DNA of 37,293 bases from Streptomyces sp. MMG1121. GTDB taxonomy: Bacteria > Actinomycetota > Actinomycetes > Streptomycetales > Streptomycetaceae. Each line of letters begins with the position of its first letter. The stretch's first letter is position 1. This document shows, in pieces, positions 26,724 through 34,558 of the stretch. A model generated the notes under the pieces. It did not search any database and was not told the origin of the DNA. It worked only from the letters and a program-made list of their open reading frames with translations. The stretch is taken from contig NZ_LGDV01000225.1 of the NCBI RefSeq assembly GCF_001280015.1, forward strand, positions 1 through 37,293, read 5' to 3'. The position numbers were made by a program, and so were the translations under genes.

Positions 26724-29031
26724 ATGACCATCGCTCCTTGGCACGACCCCGCCCTGCCCGCCGACGCCCGCGTGGCCGACCTGCTCTCCCGGATGCCCCT
26801 GGAGGAGAAGGCCGCCCAGCTGTACGGCGTGTGGGTGGGCGCCGCCACGGACGGCGACGGGGTCGCGCCCCTGCAGCGCGAGATGACCGCCGACTACGAC
26901 TGGGACGAACTGATCGCCCTCGGCCTCGGCCAGCTGACCCGCTCCTTCGGCACCGCCCCGGTGGAGCCGGCCCTCGCCGCACAGGCCCTCGCCCGGGCCC
27001 AGCGCCGGACCACGGCGGCCGGCCCTTCGGCATTCCCGCCGTCGCGCACGAGGAGTGCCTGGCCGGGTTCACCGCTTGGCGCGCGACGGCCTACCCGGTG
27101 CCGCTCGCCTCGGGCGCGGCCTTCGACCCGGCGCTGGTCGAGGAGATGGGCCGGCGCATCGGCCACGACCTGCGGGCCTGCGGCGTCCACCAGGGTCTCG
27201 CCCCCGTCCTGGACGTCGTCCGCGACCCGCGCTGGGGACGGGTCGAGGAGACGATCGGCGAGGACCCGTACCTGGTCGGCACCATCGGCACGACCTACGT
27301 ACGCAGGCTGGAGCCAGCCGGGGTCGTGGCCACGCTCAAGCACTTCGCCGGGTACGCGTCCTCGGCCGGCGCGCGGAACCTGGCTCCGGTCCGGGCGGGC
27401 GTAAGGGAGTTCGCGGACATCACCCTCCCCCCTTCGAGATGGCGCTGCGCGAGGACGGGGCCCGCTCGGTGATGGCGGCCTACACCGAGACGGACGGCGT
27501 GCCCGCCTCCGCCGACCCGGGTCTGCTGACCGGTCTGCTGCGCGAGGAGTGGGGCTTCACCGGCACGGTGGTCGCCGACTATTTCGGCATCGGCTTCCTG
27601 CAGACGCTGCACCAGGTCGCGGCGGACGAGGCGGAGGCGGCCGAGCCGGCGCTGGCGGCGGGCATCGACGTCGAGCTGCCGACCCTGAAGTGCTACGGCA
27701 CCCCGCTCGTGACCGCCGTGCGCGAGGGCCGCGTACCTCAGTGGCTGGTGGACCGCGCGGCCCGCCGGGTGCTGACGCAGAAGTGCGAGCTGGGGCTGCT
27801 GGACGAGGACTGGCCGGCGGAGCCGGAGGGGACGGCCGACCTGGACTCGGCCCACAACCGCGCCCTGGCCCGGCAGCAGACCGTCGGAGTGGTCCTGCTG
27901 GACCACTCCGACGGTCTGCTGCCGCTCGGCCCGGACACCCGGATCGCGGTCGTGGGCCCGCGTGCGGCGGACGCGCTCGCCATGCTCGGCTGCTACTCCT
28001 TCCCCTCGCACGTCCTCACCCACCATCCCGAGCCGCCGCCGGGCATCGAGATCCCGACGCTCCTTGAGTCCCTGCGTGCCGAACTCCCGGACGCCAAGGT
28101 CACGTTCGCCGAGGGCTGCGGGGTCGACGGCCCCGGCACCGGGGGCTTCGCGGAGGCGGTGGGCCGGGCGGCCGAGGCGGACGTGTGCGTGGCGGTGCTC
28201 GGCGACCGGGCGGGCCTGTTCGGCCGGGGCACCTCCGGGGAGGGCTGCGACGTCGCCGATCTCCGACTCCCCGGCGTCCAGACCGAGTTGCTGGACACAC
28301 TGGTGGCGACGGGCGTCCCGGTGGTGCTGGTCCTCCTCACCGGCCGGCCGTACGCCCTGGGACGCTGGCGGGGCAGGCTCGGCGCGGTGGTGCAGGCCTT
28401 CTTCCCGGGCGAGGAGGGCGGTCCGGCGGTGGCCGGGGTGCTGTCCGGCCGGGTGAACCCCTCCGGCCGGCTCCCGGTGAGGGTGCCCCGCCTGCCCGGC
28501 GGCCAGCCCTGGACCTATCTCCAGCCCCCGCTGGGCCTGGCCGCCGACGTCAGCAGCCTGGATCCGACCCCGCTGTACCCGTTCGGGCACGGCCGCTCGT
28601 ACACGACGTTCGCATGGGAGGACCTCGAGGACACCGACGGCCCCGAGGCCGAGATCGCGACGGACGGCTCGTACGACCTCTCGCTCACCGTCCGCAACAC
28701 CGGGGACCGGGCGGGCGCCGAGGTCGTCCAGCTGTATCTGCACGACCCGGTGGCGAGCGTGCCCCGGCCCGACGTACGCCTGATCGGCTACCGCCGGCTG
28801 GAGCTGGCCCCCGGCGCGTCGCGCCGGCTGACCTTCCGCTTCCACGCGGACCTGTCGTCCTTCACGGACCGCACGGGAGCGAGGGTGGTGGAACCGGGCG
28901 CGCTGGAGCTGCGGGTGGCCGCGTCGAGCACGGACGTACGGCACCGGGCCCGGCTCCGGCTGACCGGGCCGTTGCGGGTGGTGGGGGCGGAACGGCGGCT
29001 GCACTGCGAGGTCCTGGAGGAGGCACGCTGA
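26724..29031 (+). pseudogene. GH3 family beta-glycosidase, interrupted by two frameshifts
   Basis: Homology to GH3 beta-glucosidase/beta-xylosidase runs through all three frames. Frame 1 gives MTIAPWHDPALPADARVADL to ARAQRRTTAAG. Frame 2 starts near 27025 with FGIPAVAHEECLAGF and includes DPRWGRVEETIGEDPYL and LKHFAGYAS. Frame 3 starts near 27430 with FEMALREDGARSVMAAYTETDG and includes VVADYFGIGF (nucleophile Asp), the second catalytic domain and a fibronectin-like C-terminus. Both shifts fit loss of one base: a G near 27023-27027 and a C in the six-C run 27427-27432. Restoring both would give about 769 residues. It is either a recent pseudogene or has base-call errors; the coding remains otherwise unbroken. 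A LacI gene is divergent. Confidence 0.88.
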
Positions 29032-29050
29032 GCGGCCCCGGCCACAACGG

Positions 29051-29084
29051 CGAAACCCGTCCCGGATGTCCGGGACGGGTTTCG
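29051..29084. terminator. Perfect 15-bp terminator hairpin shared by GH3 and tRNA genes
   Basis: Arms 29051-29065 and 29070-29084 are perfectly complementary over 15 bp around the loop ATGT. It lies 19 nt after the GH3 stop and, on the other strand, 2 nt after the tRNA CCA end, so it can stop transcripts from both sides. Confidence 0.93.
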
Positions 29085-29086
29085 TG

Positions 29087-29159
29087 TGGAGCGCCGGGCA
29101 GGCCTTGCACCTGCATTTCCCCGCAGGAAGCGGGGCGTCTTTCCTTGGACCACCAACGC
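29087..29159 (-). tRNA. Atypical tRNA-Gly(UCC)-like gene, CCA encoded
   Basis: On the minus strand 73 nt fold as a cloverleaf. The acceptor stem pairs GCGTTGG with CCGGCGC (two G-U). Discriminator T73 and CCA follow. The D-stem is GTCC/AGAC with loop AAGGAA. The anticodon stem is CCCCG/CGGGG with loop CTTCCTG, giving anticodon UCC. The T-stem is GCAGG/CCTGC with loop TGCAAGG. GlyRS identity features known from E. coli are present: G1-C72, C2-G71, G3-C70, C35, C36 and U73. Two features are unusual: G at position 55 (GTGC instead of GTTC), and U at position 37 instead of a purine. It may be a normal but divergent tRNA, a decayed one, or a tRNA used outside translation. Confidence 0.8.
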
Positions 29160-29200
29160 ACTGCGTCCGGGCCGTTGTTCCGGCCGTTCGCTGTGTGATG

Positions 29201-29230
29201 ATCATAGCGCACTGCGGCCGGGCCCGCCAA
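29201..29230 (-). promoter_or_regulatory. Promoter of the tRNA-Gly-like gene
   Basis: On the minus strand, TTGGCG (29230-29225), 18 nt and TATGAT (29206-29201) form a strong vegetative promoter. The start would be near 29194, about 35 nt before the mature 5' end. It lies just beyond the stop codon of the 85-residue ORF. Confidence 0.75.
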
Positions 29231-29234
29231 ACCC

Positions 29235-29492
29235 TCAGCCGTCGGCCACCGACTCGAACCGCCAGCGGTGTACGGCCCGGGTCACCAACTCCCCGTCCGG
29301 CTCGGGCAGCTCGGGCAGTTCGGCGTCGTACGAGGCGGCCCACCACGTGATGACCAGCACCCGGTCCTGCGGCGCGCGGAGCACCTCCCGCCGCAAGGGC
29401 TCGGCGGCGAGCGGCTGTTCGCGCACCCAGGCGAGCAGCTCCTCGCCCCGGCCCGCGGCGGCCCGGGCCTCCCACATCAGCGCGACCGTCAC
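29235..29492 (-). CDS. Small conserved-looking protein, function unknown
   Basis: The 85-residue protein ([20 protein letters not shown] to [12 protein letters not shown]) is not recognised by me. Its alternation of helix and strands ([12 protein letters not shown]) recalls small ferredoxin-like barrel proteins. GTG at 29492 overlaps the tsaD stop by 4 nt (GTGA), so it is translationally coupled as the last gene of the tsaB-rimI-tsaD unit. Longer frames upstream are shadows of tsaD. Confidence 0.75.
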   Translation of the reverse strand: MTVALMWEARAAAGRGEELLAWVREQPLAAEPLRREVLRAPQDRVLVITWWAASYDAELPELPEPDGELVTRAVHRWRFESVADG

Positions 29493-30583
29493 GAGTACAG
29501 GTTCTCCTTGCTGACCTCGTGCACATGGTCGTGGCCGGGCACGTGCGGGTCGGTCACCGGCAGGGAGGAGTCGGCCGACAGGTCCCAGCTGGACGCGGCC
29601 CGGTTGCGGGCGACCATCTCGGCGCCCAGCGCGGCCACCATGGCGCCGTTGTCCGTGCACAGCTTGGGGCGCGGGACGCGCAGCCGGATGCCGGCCGCCT
29701 CGCAGCGCTCCTGGGCGAGAACGCGCAGCCGGGAGTTGGCCGCGACACCGCCGCCGATCATCAGGTGGTCGACGCCCTCGTCCTTGCAGGCCCGGACGGC
29801 CTTGCGGGTGAGGACGTCGACGACGGCCTCCTGGAAGGAGGCGGCCACGTCACGGACCGGGACCTCCTCGCCGGCCGCGCGCCTGGCCTCGATCCAGCGG
29901 GCCACGGACGTCTTCAGGCCGGAGAAGGAGAAGTCGTAGGCGGGGTCGCGCGGGCCGGTCAGGCCGCGCGGGAAGGCGATCGCCTTCGCGTCGCCCTCGC
30001 GCGCGTACCGGTCGATGACCGGGCCGCCGGGGAAGCCCAGGTTCAGCACGCGGGCGATCTTGTCGAAGGCCTCGCCGGCCGCGTCGTCGATGGTCGAGCC
30101 CATCGGCCGCACGTCGGAGGTGATGTCCGAGGACAGCAGCAGGGACGAGTGGCCGCCGCTGACCAGCAGGGCCATCGTCGGCTCGGGCAGCGGGCCGTGC
30201 TCCAGCTGGTCGACGCAGATGTGGGAGGCGAGGTGGTTGACGCCGTACAGGGGCTTGCCGAGGGCGTAGGCGTACGCCTTGGCCGCCGAGACGCCGACGA
30301 GCAGCGCGCCCGCGAGACCGGGGCCCGCGGTCACCGCGATGCCGTCGAGGTCCTTCGCGCAGACGCCCGCCTCCTTCAGCGCGCGGTCGATGGTGGGGAC
30401 CATCGCCTCCAGGTGCGCACGGGACGCCACCTCCGGGACGACACCGCCGAACCGGGCGTGCTCGTCGACGCTGGAGGCGATGGCGTCCGCCAGCAGGGTG
30501 GTGCCGCGGACGATGCCGACGCCGGTCTCGTCGCAGGAGGTCTCGATGCCGAGAACGAGTGGCTCGTCGCGTGAGTCAGCCAT
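29489..30583 (-). CDS. tsaD: tRNA N6-adenosine threonylcarbamoyltransferase TsaD
   Basis: The 364-residue ASKHA protein transfers threonylcarbamoyl from TC-AMP to A37 of ANN-decoding tRNAs (t6A). Signatures are [15 protein letters not shown], the metal site HLASH (H117, H121), [28 protein letters not shown] and [13 protein letters not shown]-terminal tail of about 35 residues ([20 protein letters not shown]) is His/Asp-rich and looks lineage-specific. ATG at 30583 overlaps the end of the acetyltransferase gene by 8 nt. tsaB and tsaE are nearby; tsaC is not in the window. Confidence 0.97.
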   Translation of the reverse strand: MADSRDEPLVLGIETSCDETGVGIVRGTTLLADAIASSVDEHARFGGVVPEVASRAHLEAMVPTIDRALKEAGVCAKDLDGIAVTAGPGLAGALLVGVSAAKAYAYALGKPLYGVNHLASHICVDQLEHGPLPEPTMALLVSGGHSSLLLSSDITSDVRPMGSTIDDAAGEAFDKIARVLNLGFPGGPVIDRYAREGDAKAIAFPRGLTGPRDPAYDFSFSGLKTSVARWIEARRAAGEEVPVRDVAASFQEAVVDVLTRKAVRACKDEGVDHLMIGGGVAANSRLRVLAQERCEAAGIRLRVPRPKLCTDNGAMVAALGAEMVARNRAASSWDLSADSSLPVTDPHVPGHDHVHEVSKENLYS

Positions 30584-31064
30584 GGTTCTTCTCTTCGGTC
30601 GCTTGGTTGGTGATCAGGCGCATGACCAGGGCGTCCACATTGCCCGGCTGGTAGTAGCCCCGTCTGAAGCCGATGGGTTCGAAGCCGAAACGCTCGTAGA
30701 GCCTCTGGGCGCTGACGTTGTCCACCCGGCACTCCAGCAGCACCTCGTGGCACTCGAAGTCGGTGGCCGCGCGCAGCAGCTCGGTCAGCAGCCGCCCGCC
30801 GAGGCCGGTGCCCTGGTGATCGCGGGCCACGGCGATGGTCTGTACATCGGCCTGGTCGCCGGAGGAGACGAGGCCGGCGTACCCGACGATCCGGCCCTCC
30901 TCCTCGGCGGTCAGATAGCGCCGGGTCGCCTCGGCACCCCGGGCGTGGGCCAGCTCGGACCAGAACATGCCCCGGGACCAGGCGTCCTCGGGGAACAGGT
31001 CCTTCTCCAGCACCAGGATCTGGTCGATGTCCCACCAGCGCATCTCGCGCAGTCGCACGGTCAC
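30576..31064 (-). CDS. rimI: RimI-like ribosomal-protein N-acetyltransferase
   Basis: The 162-residue GNAT protein has the acetyl-CoA motif [19 protein letters not shown], a core strand VQTIAV and the C-terminal motif [30 protein letters not shown], typical of RimI. RimI acetylates the N-terminal Ala of ribosomal protein S18 in E. coli; in actinobacteria it may act on other N-termini. GTG at 31064 overlaps the tsaB stop by 4 nt (GTGA). Placement between tsaB and tsaD is the usual bacterial arrangement. Confidence 0.93.
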   Translation of the reverse strand: MTVRLREMRWWDIDQILVLEKDLFPEDAWSRGMFWSELAHARGAEATRRYLTAEEEGRIVGYAGLVSSGDQADVQTIAVARDHQGTGLGGRLLTELLRAATDFECHEVLLECRVDNVSAQRLYERFGFEPIGFRRGYYQPGNVDALVMRLITNQATEEKNHG

Positions 31065-31717
31065 TTCGGTGTGACCACCTTGTAGTTCTTGGGGACCTGG
31101 GCGTCCGGGCGGCGCAGATACAGCGGCCGGGGGGCCGGCAGTTCCTCGCCGGCGGCGAGCCGCTCCACGGCGAGGGAGGCGAGGGCGGCGGCGGAGACGT
31201 GCTCGGGCTCGTGGGCGCTCGGGAACGTGTCCGGGTAGAGCAGCGCGCCGGCGCCGACCGCGGGCAGACCCGCGACCCGCTCGGCGATGTCGGCCGGCCG
31301 GTCCACGGCCGGGCCGGTGAGCCGGGTGCGGGAGTCGGCGTACGTCGCCCAGTAGACCTCCTTGCGCCGGGCGTCGGTCGCCACGACGAAGGGACCCTTC
31401 TCGATGTCGGCGGCGTAGGCGAGGCCGTCCAGCGTGCACACGCCGTGCACCGGGACGCCGAGCGCCAGGCCGAAGGTGTCGGCGGTCATCAGACCGACGC
31501 GCAGACCGGTGTAGGGACCGGGTCCGATGCCGACGGCGATCGCGGTGACCGCCTCCAGCTTCAGCCCGGCTTCGGCGAGCACCCAGTCGACGGCCGGCAG
31601 CAGCAGCTCTCCGTGCCGGCGCGCGTCCACCTGGCTCGACGAGGCGATGACGCCGGTCCCGTCGTGCAGCGCGACGGTGACGGCGGGGGTGGCGGTATCC
31701 AGAGCGAGCAAGAGCAC
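31061..31717 (-). CDS. tsaB: t6A biosynthesis protein TsaB
   Basis: The 218-residue ASKHA paralogue of TsaD (LLLALDTATPAVTVALHDG, IAVGIGPGPYTGLRVGLMTADTFG) acts as scaffold for TsaD and TsaE. GTG at 31717 has no Shine-Dalgarno; TAGGCT (31729-31724) lies 6 nt upstream, so this probably begins the tsaB-rimI-tsaD-small ORF unit as a leaderless mRNA. tsaE is separated from it by two other genes. Confidence 0.94.
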   Translation of the reverse strand: MLLLALDTATPAVTVALHDGTGVIASSSQVDARRHGELLLPAVDWVLAEAGLKLEAVTAIAVGIGPGPYTGLRVGLMTADTFGLALGVPVHGVCTLDGLAYAADIEKGPFVVATDARRKEVYWATYADSRTRLTGPAVDRPADIAERVAGLPAVGAGALLYPDTFPSAHEPEHVSAAALASLAVERLAAGEELPAPRPLYLRRPDAQVPKNYKVVTPK

Positions 31718-31828
31718 GCGAACAGCCTACGGCGCCCGAGCCCCGGGCAGCGCCGTCCGGGTCGGACGGTCACCGGCTGCTACGGTCTGTACGAAGTACG
31801 ACATATCGCACTAGACAGAGGTGGGCAC

Positions 31829-32389
31829 GTGGCAGGGACGAGCTCGGGAATCGTGGCCGGCCTCACCGCGGTGGCCGTCGGCGCCGTCGGCTTCCTCGCC
31901 TACCAGGCCCAGGCCACCGCGCCGGCGAGCCCGGCCGGCCGGCCCGGAGCGAGCGCGTCGCCCTCGGTCACCGCCAGCAAGGCACCCCGGGACCGCCGCC
32001 ACCCGACGGCCCTGCCGAGCGACTCCGGCGCGGGCGAACGGGTCGTGTACTCCCTGGACGACGACCGGGTCTGGCTGGTCGACCACCCGTACGGGGTGGT
32101 GCGCACCTTCATGGTGACCCCGGGCACCATCGACCCGCTGCCCGGCACGTACTGGGTCACCTCCCGCTCCAGCGCGATCACCGGCACCGACGGCGCACCC
32201 ATCGAGCACGTCGTGCGGTTCGCCAGCGCCGACGGGCTGGCGATCGGCTTCAGCGCGGCGGTGGGGGCTGCCGCGCAGGCTCCGGCCGATCCGAACATGA
32301 GGACCGGCGGCATCCGGGAGAACCGGGTGGACGGCGAGGAGATGTGGAAGTTCGCGACGATCGGGGTGAAGGTCGTCGTGATCCGTTAG
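31829..32389 (+). CDS. L,D-transpeptidase-like protein without catalytic cysteine
   Basis: The 186-residue protein has one N-terminal hydrophobic segment (GIVAGLTAVAVGAVGFLAYQ), a Pro/Ala/Ser linker and a domain resembling the start of YkuD L,D-transpeptidases (RVVYSLDDDRVWLVDHPYGVVRTFMVTPGTIDPLPGTYWVTSR). The catalytic H...S-x-G-C-x-N motif is absent and the protein has no cysteine, so it should not be an active transpeptidase. GTG at 31829 follows GAGGTG. It runs against the surrounding genes, and its stop is interlocked with that of the following small ORF in TTAG. Role unknown; wall binding is a guess. Confidence 0.75.
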   Translation: MAGTSSGIVAGLTAVAVGAVGFLAYQAQATAPASPAGRPGASASPSVTASKAPRDRRHPTALPSDSGAGERVVYSLDDDRVWLVDHPYGVVRTFMVTPGTIDPLPGTYWVTSRSSAITGTDGAPIEHVVRFASADGLAIGFSAAVGAAAQAPADPNMRTGGIRENRVDGEEMWKFATIGVKVVVIR

Positions 32390-32607
32390 GCGGCGGGTCG
32401 CTCCGCGGGGTGCCGCGACGGGCCGTCGTTCGCCCGCGGCTCCGTAGCGGCCGCTCGCGCGCACGCGGCGGCAGCCGTGTGTTCAGCACGGTCCCGCACC
32501 GCTTCGGGGCGCTCCTCGACCCTCGGCGGTCTCGAGATCGCGTCCGCTGCCGCGCACGACGCCAAGAGGTCGCGCATGGAGACCCCGGTGGGGGTGGTTG
32601 CGGTCAT
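32386..32607 (-). CDS. Small Ala-rich ORF behind a palindromic operator
   Basis: The 73-residue frame (MTATTPTGVSMRDLLASCAAADAI, then Ala/Arg/Glu/Pro-rich) is not recognised. Its start is strongly supported: AGGAGG lies 6 nt before ATG at 32607. The first 30 residues look more protein-like than the rest. A 22-bp palindrome lies 30 nt upstream. The stop codon overlaps that of the convergent gene (TAA and TAG share TTAG at 32386-32389). Confidence 0.65.
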   Translation of the reverse strand: MTATTPTGVSMRDLLASCAAADAISRPPRVEERPEAVRDRAEHTAAAACARAAATEPRANDGPSRHPAERPAA

Positions 32608-32636
32608 GGACGCCTCCTGACGTGCGGGGGGCGGGC

Positions 32637-32658
32637 GTAGTTAGGTACACCTAACTAC
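32637..32658. promoter_or_regulatory. 22-bp palindrome, candidate operator
   Basis: GTAGTTAGGT (32637-32646) and ACCTAACTAC (32649-32658) are perfectly complementary around the central AC. The site lies upstream of the 73-residue ORF and could overlap its -10 region. It also lies 78 nt beyond the tsaE stop. The spacing between TTAGGT and ACCTAA (2 nt) does not fit the actinobacterial iron box (7 nt), so the regulator is unknown. Confidence 0.7.
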
Positions 32659-32736
32659 GGGCTGGGTACCATGGGACCACGCCCGGGACGTCCTGCGCAA
32701 TATCTTGCCGACGGACTGTCGGAATCCTCCTGCCGG

Positions 32737-33264
32737 TCAGGCGGAGAGCGTCTCCAGCCCGGCCTCGGACCAGCGCCCGCCCAGCCCGGTCAGCGTCACG
32801 TGCCGCACCTCGTCGGTGGTGTCGCCGACGGCCCGGTGGATGACGACCTGGAGCCGGTCCTCGGTCAGCTCCTCGACCTTGCCCTCGCCCCACTCCACGA
32901 CGATCACGGAGTCGCTCAGCGAGACGTCCAGGTCCAGGTCCTCCATCTCGTCCAGACCGCCGCCGAGCCGGTAGGCGTCGACGTGGACCAGGGGCGGGCC
33001 GTCGCCGAGGGAGGGGTGCACCCGGGCGATCACGAAGGTCGGCGAGGTGACCGCGCCGCGCACGCCCAGGCCCTCGCCGAGCCCGCGGGTCAGCGTGGTC
33101 TTGCCCGCGCCGAGCTCCCCGCTGAGCATCACCAGGTCACCCGCGCGCAGCAGCTTGGCCAGGCGGCGGCCCAGCTCCCGCATCTGCTCGGGCGAGGTGA
33201 TCGTCAGCCGGGTCTCAGCCGGGCTGTGCGGTGCTGCTGGTGCTGCCGGTCGTTCCATAGCCAC
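32737..33264 (-). CDS. tsaE: tRNA t6A biosynthesis ATPase TsaE
   Basis: The 175-residue P-loop ATPase has Walker A GELGAGKT (residues 49-56), TSPTFVIARVH and VEWGEGK. TsaE drives turnover of the TsaB-TsaD complex. GTG at 33264 (or ATG at 33258) lies 50 nt inside the 3' end of the hydrolase gene, so translation is likely coupled. In many bacteria tsaE adjoins tsaB; here two small genes intervene. Confidence 0.94.
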   Translation of the reverse strand: MAMERPAAPAAPHSPAETRLTITSPEQMRELGRRLAKLLRAGDLVMLSGELGAGKTTLTRGLGEGLGVRGAVTSPTFVIARVHPSLGDGPPLVHVDAYRLGGGLDEMEDLDLDVSLSDSVIVVEWGEGKVEELTEDRLQVVIHRAVGDTTDEVRHVTLTGLGGRWSEAGLETLSA

Positions 33265-34483
33265 TTACGGTAGCCCCTGCCGGCACCGCGCCCGCGCGGG
33301 TGAGCAGGTCGGCGAGACGGTCGGTGACCACTTCCGGGTGCTCCAGCATCACCAGGTGCCCGGCGTCCGGCACGAGCACCAGCTCGGCCTCCGGCAGCAG
33401 ATCGCCGATGACCTCGCTGTGCTCGCTGGGCGTGACCAGGTCCCGCACCCCGGCCAGCACCAGCACGGGCATGTCCCGGAAGCAGACGAGGGCCTCGGTC
33501 TTGTCGTGGTCGGTGAAGGCCGGGTAGAACTCGGCGACCACGTCGATCGGCGTGGACTCGATCATCCGCTCCGCGAACCGCTCGACGGCCGGGTCGACGT
33601 CCCGGGTCGCGAACGAGTAGCGCTTGATGATCCCGGCGAACAGATCGGCGGTGGCCCGCCGGCCCTTCTCGACCAGCTCCGCCTGCTGTCCCAGCGCCTT
33701 GAGCACGCCCGGCAGGATCCGGCGCACCGCGTTCACACCGGCCAGGGGCAGCCCGAAGTTGACCTCGCCGAGCCGCCCCGAGGACGTGCCGACGAAGGCG
33801 GTGGCGACGACCCGGTCCCGGATCAGCTCCGGGTGCCGGGCGGCCAGGGCCATCACGGTCATCCCGCCCATCGAGTGCCCGACCAGCACGATCGGCCCCT
33901 CGGGCGCGGCGGCGTCGAGCACGGCCTTCAGATCGCCGCCGAGCTGGTCGATGGTGACCGGCACCCGGTCCCGGGTCTGGGCCACGCCCCGCCCGGAGCG
34001 TCCATGGCTGCGCTGGTCCCAGTGCACGGTCCGTACGACCCCGCGCAGGGCCGCGCGCTGGAAGTGCCAGGCGTCCTGGTTGAGGCAGTAGCCGTGGCTG
34101 AAGACGACGGTGACCGGGGCGGGCGCCTTGCGGCCGAAGAGCCGGCGCCGGCGCGGGGAGACGTTCGGCCCCGGATCCGGCTCGACCTCGTCGACCTCGT
34201 AGTACAGCTCGGTGCCGTCCTCGGCGTACGCCTTGCCCGCGGTGCCGCGCAGGGTGCCGTAGGGCCCCGCGGAGTCCAGGGCCAGCCGGGCCTTGCGGCG
34301 CATCCCGCGCCCCACCGTCATCCGCTCCACGGCCACCCCGGCCGCCGCGCCCGCGGCGAGGACGCCTATCGCGGCGCCGGCGATGCCGGTCGCCCGGCGC
34401 CAGCCGCCGGCCGCCCCCGCGGCGGAGGCCGCGGCCGCCGAGGCGACGACGTCCGCCACGGCCTCCGCGCTGCTCTCGCTCAC
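33215..34483 (-). CDS. Alpha/beta hydrolase
   Basis: The 422-residue protein has a hydrophobic N-terminal segment (GIAGAAIGVLAAGAAAGVAV), so it is probably membrane-anchored, and then an alpha/beta hydrolase fold. Motifs: VTVVFSHGYCLNQDAWHFQ (oxyanion region), nucleophile elbow GHSMGG, acid LAGVRDLVTP and catalytic His in DAGHLVMLEHP. The substrate is unknown. GTG at 34483 follows AGAGGAG with 5-6 nt spacing. It sits between alr and tsaE, as is common in actinomycetes. Confidence 0.93.
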   Translation of the reverse strand: MSESSAEAVADVVASAAAASAAGAAGGWRRATGIAGAAIGVLAAGAAAGVAVERMTVGRGMRRKARLALDSAGPYGTLRGTAGKAYAEDGTELYYEVDEVEPDPGPNVSPRRRRLFGRKAPAPVTVVFSHGYCLNQDAWHFQRAALRGVVRTVHWDQRSHGRSGRGVAQTRDRVPVTIDQLGGDLKAVLDAAAPEGPIVLVGHSMGGMTVMALAARHPELIRDRVVATAFVGTSSGRLGEVNFGLPLAGVNAVRRILPGVLKALGQQAELVEKGRRATADLFAGIIKRYSFATRDVDPAVERFAERMIESTPIDVVAEFYPAFTDHDKTEALVCFRDMPVLVLAGVRDLVTPSEHSEVIGDLLPEAELVLVPDAGHLVMLEHPEVVTDRLADLLTRAGAVPAGATVSGYGTTGSTSSTAQPG

Positions 34484-34558
34484 GTACCGCTCCTCTTCGC
34501 CGTCCCGCAGTTCGCCGACGTCACCGTGCCGCTCCCAAAGCGGCGACCCGATGACCGG

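Noticed and set aside
29087..29159. tRNA on the plus strand
   Set aside because: The plus strand lacks U33 in the anticodon loop, has no encoded CCA and no promoter. The minus strand has all three.
32637..32658. Iron box (DmdR/IdeR operator)
   Set aside because: TTAGGT and ACCTAA are 2 nt apart, whereas the iron box has 7 nt between these half sites.
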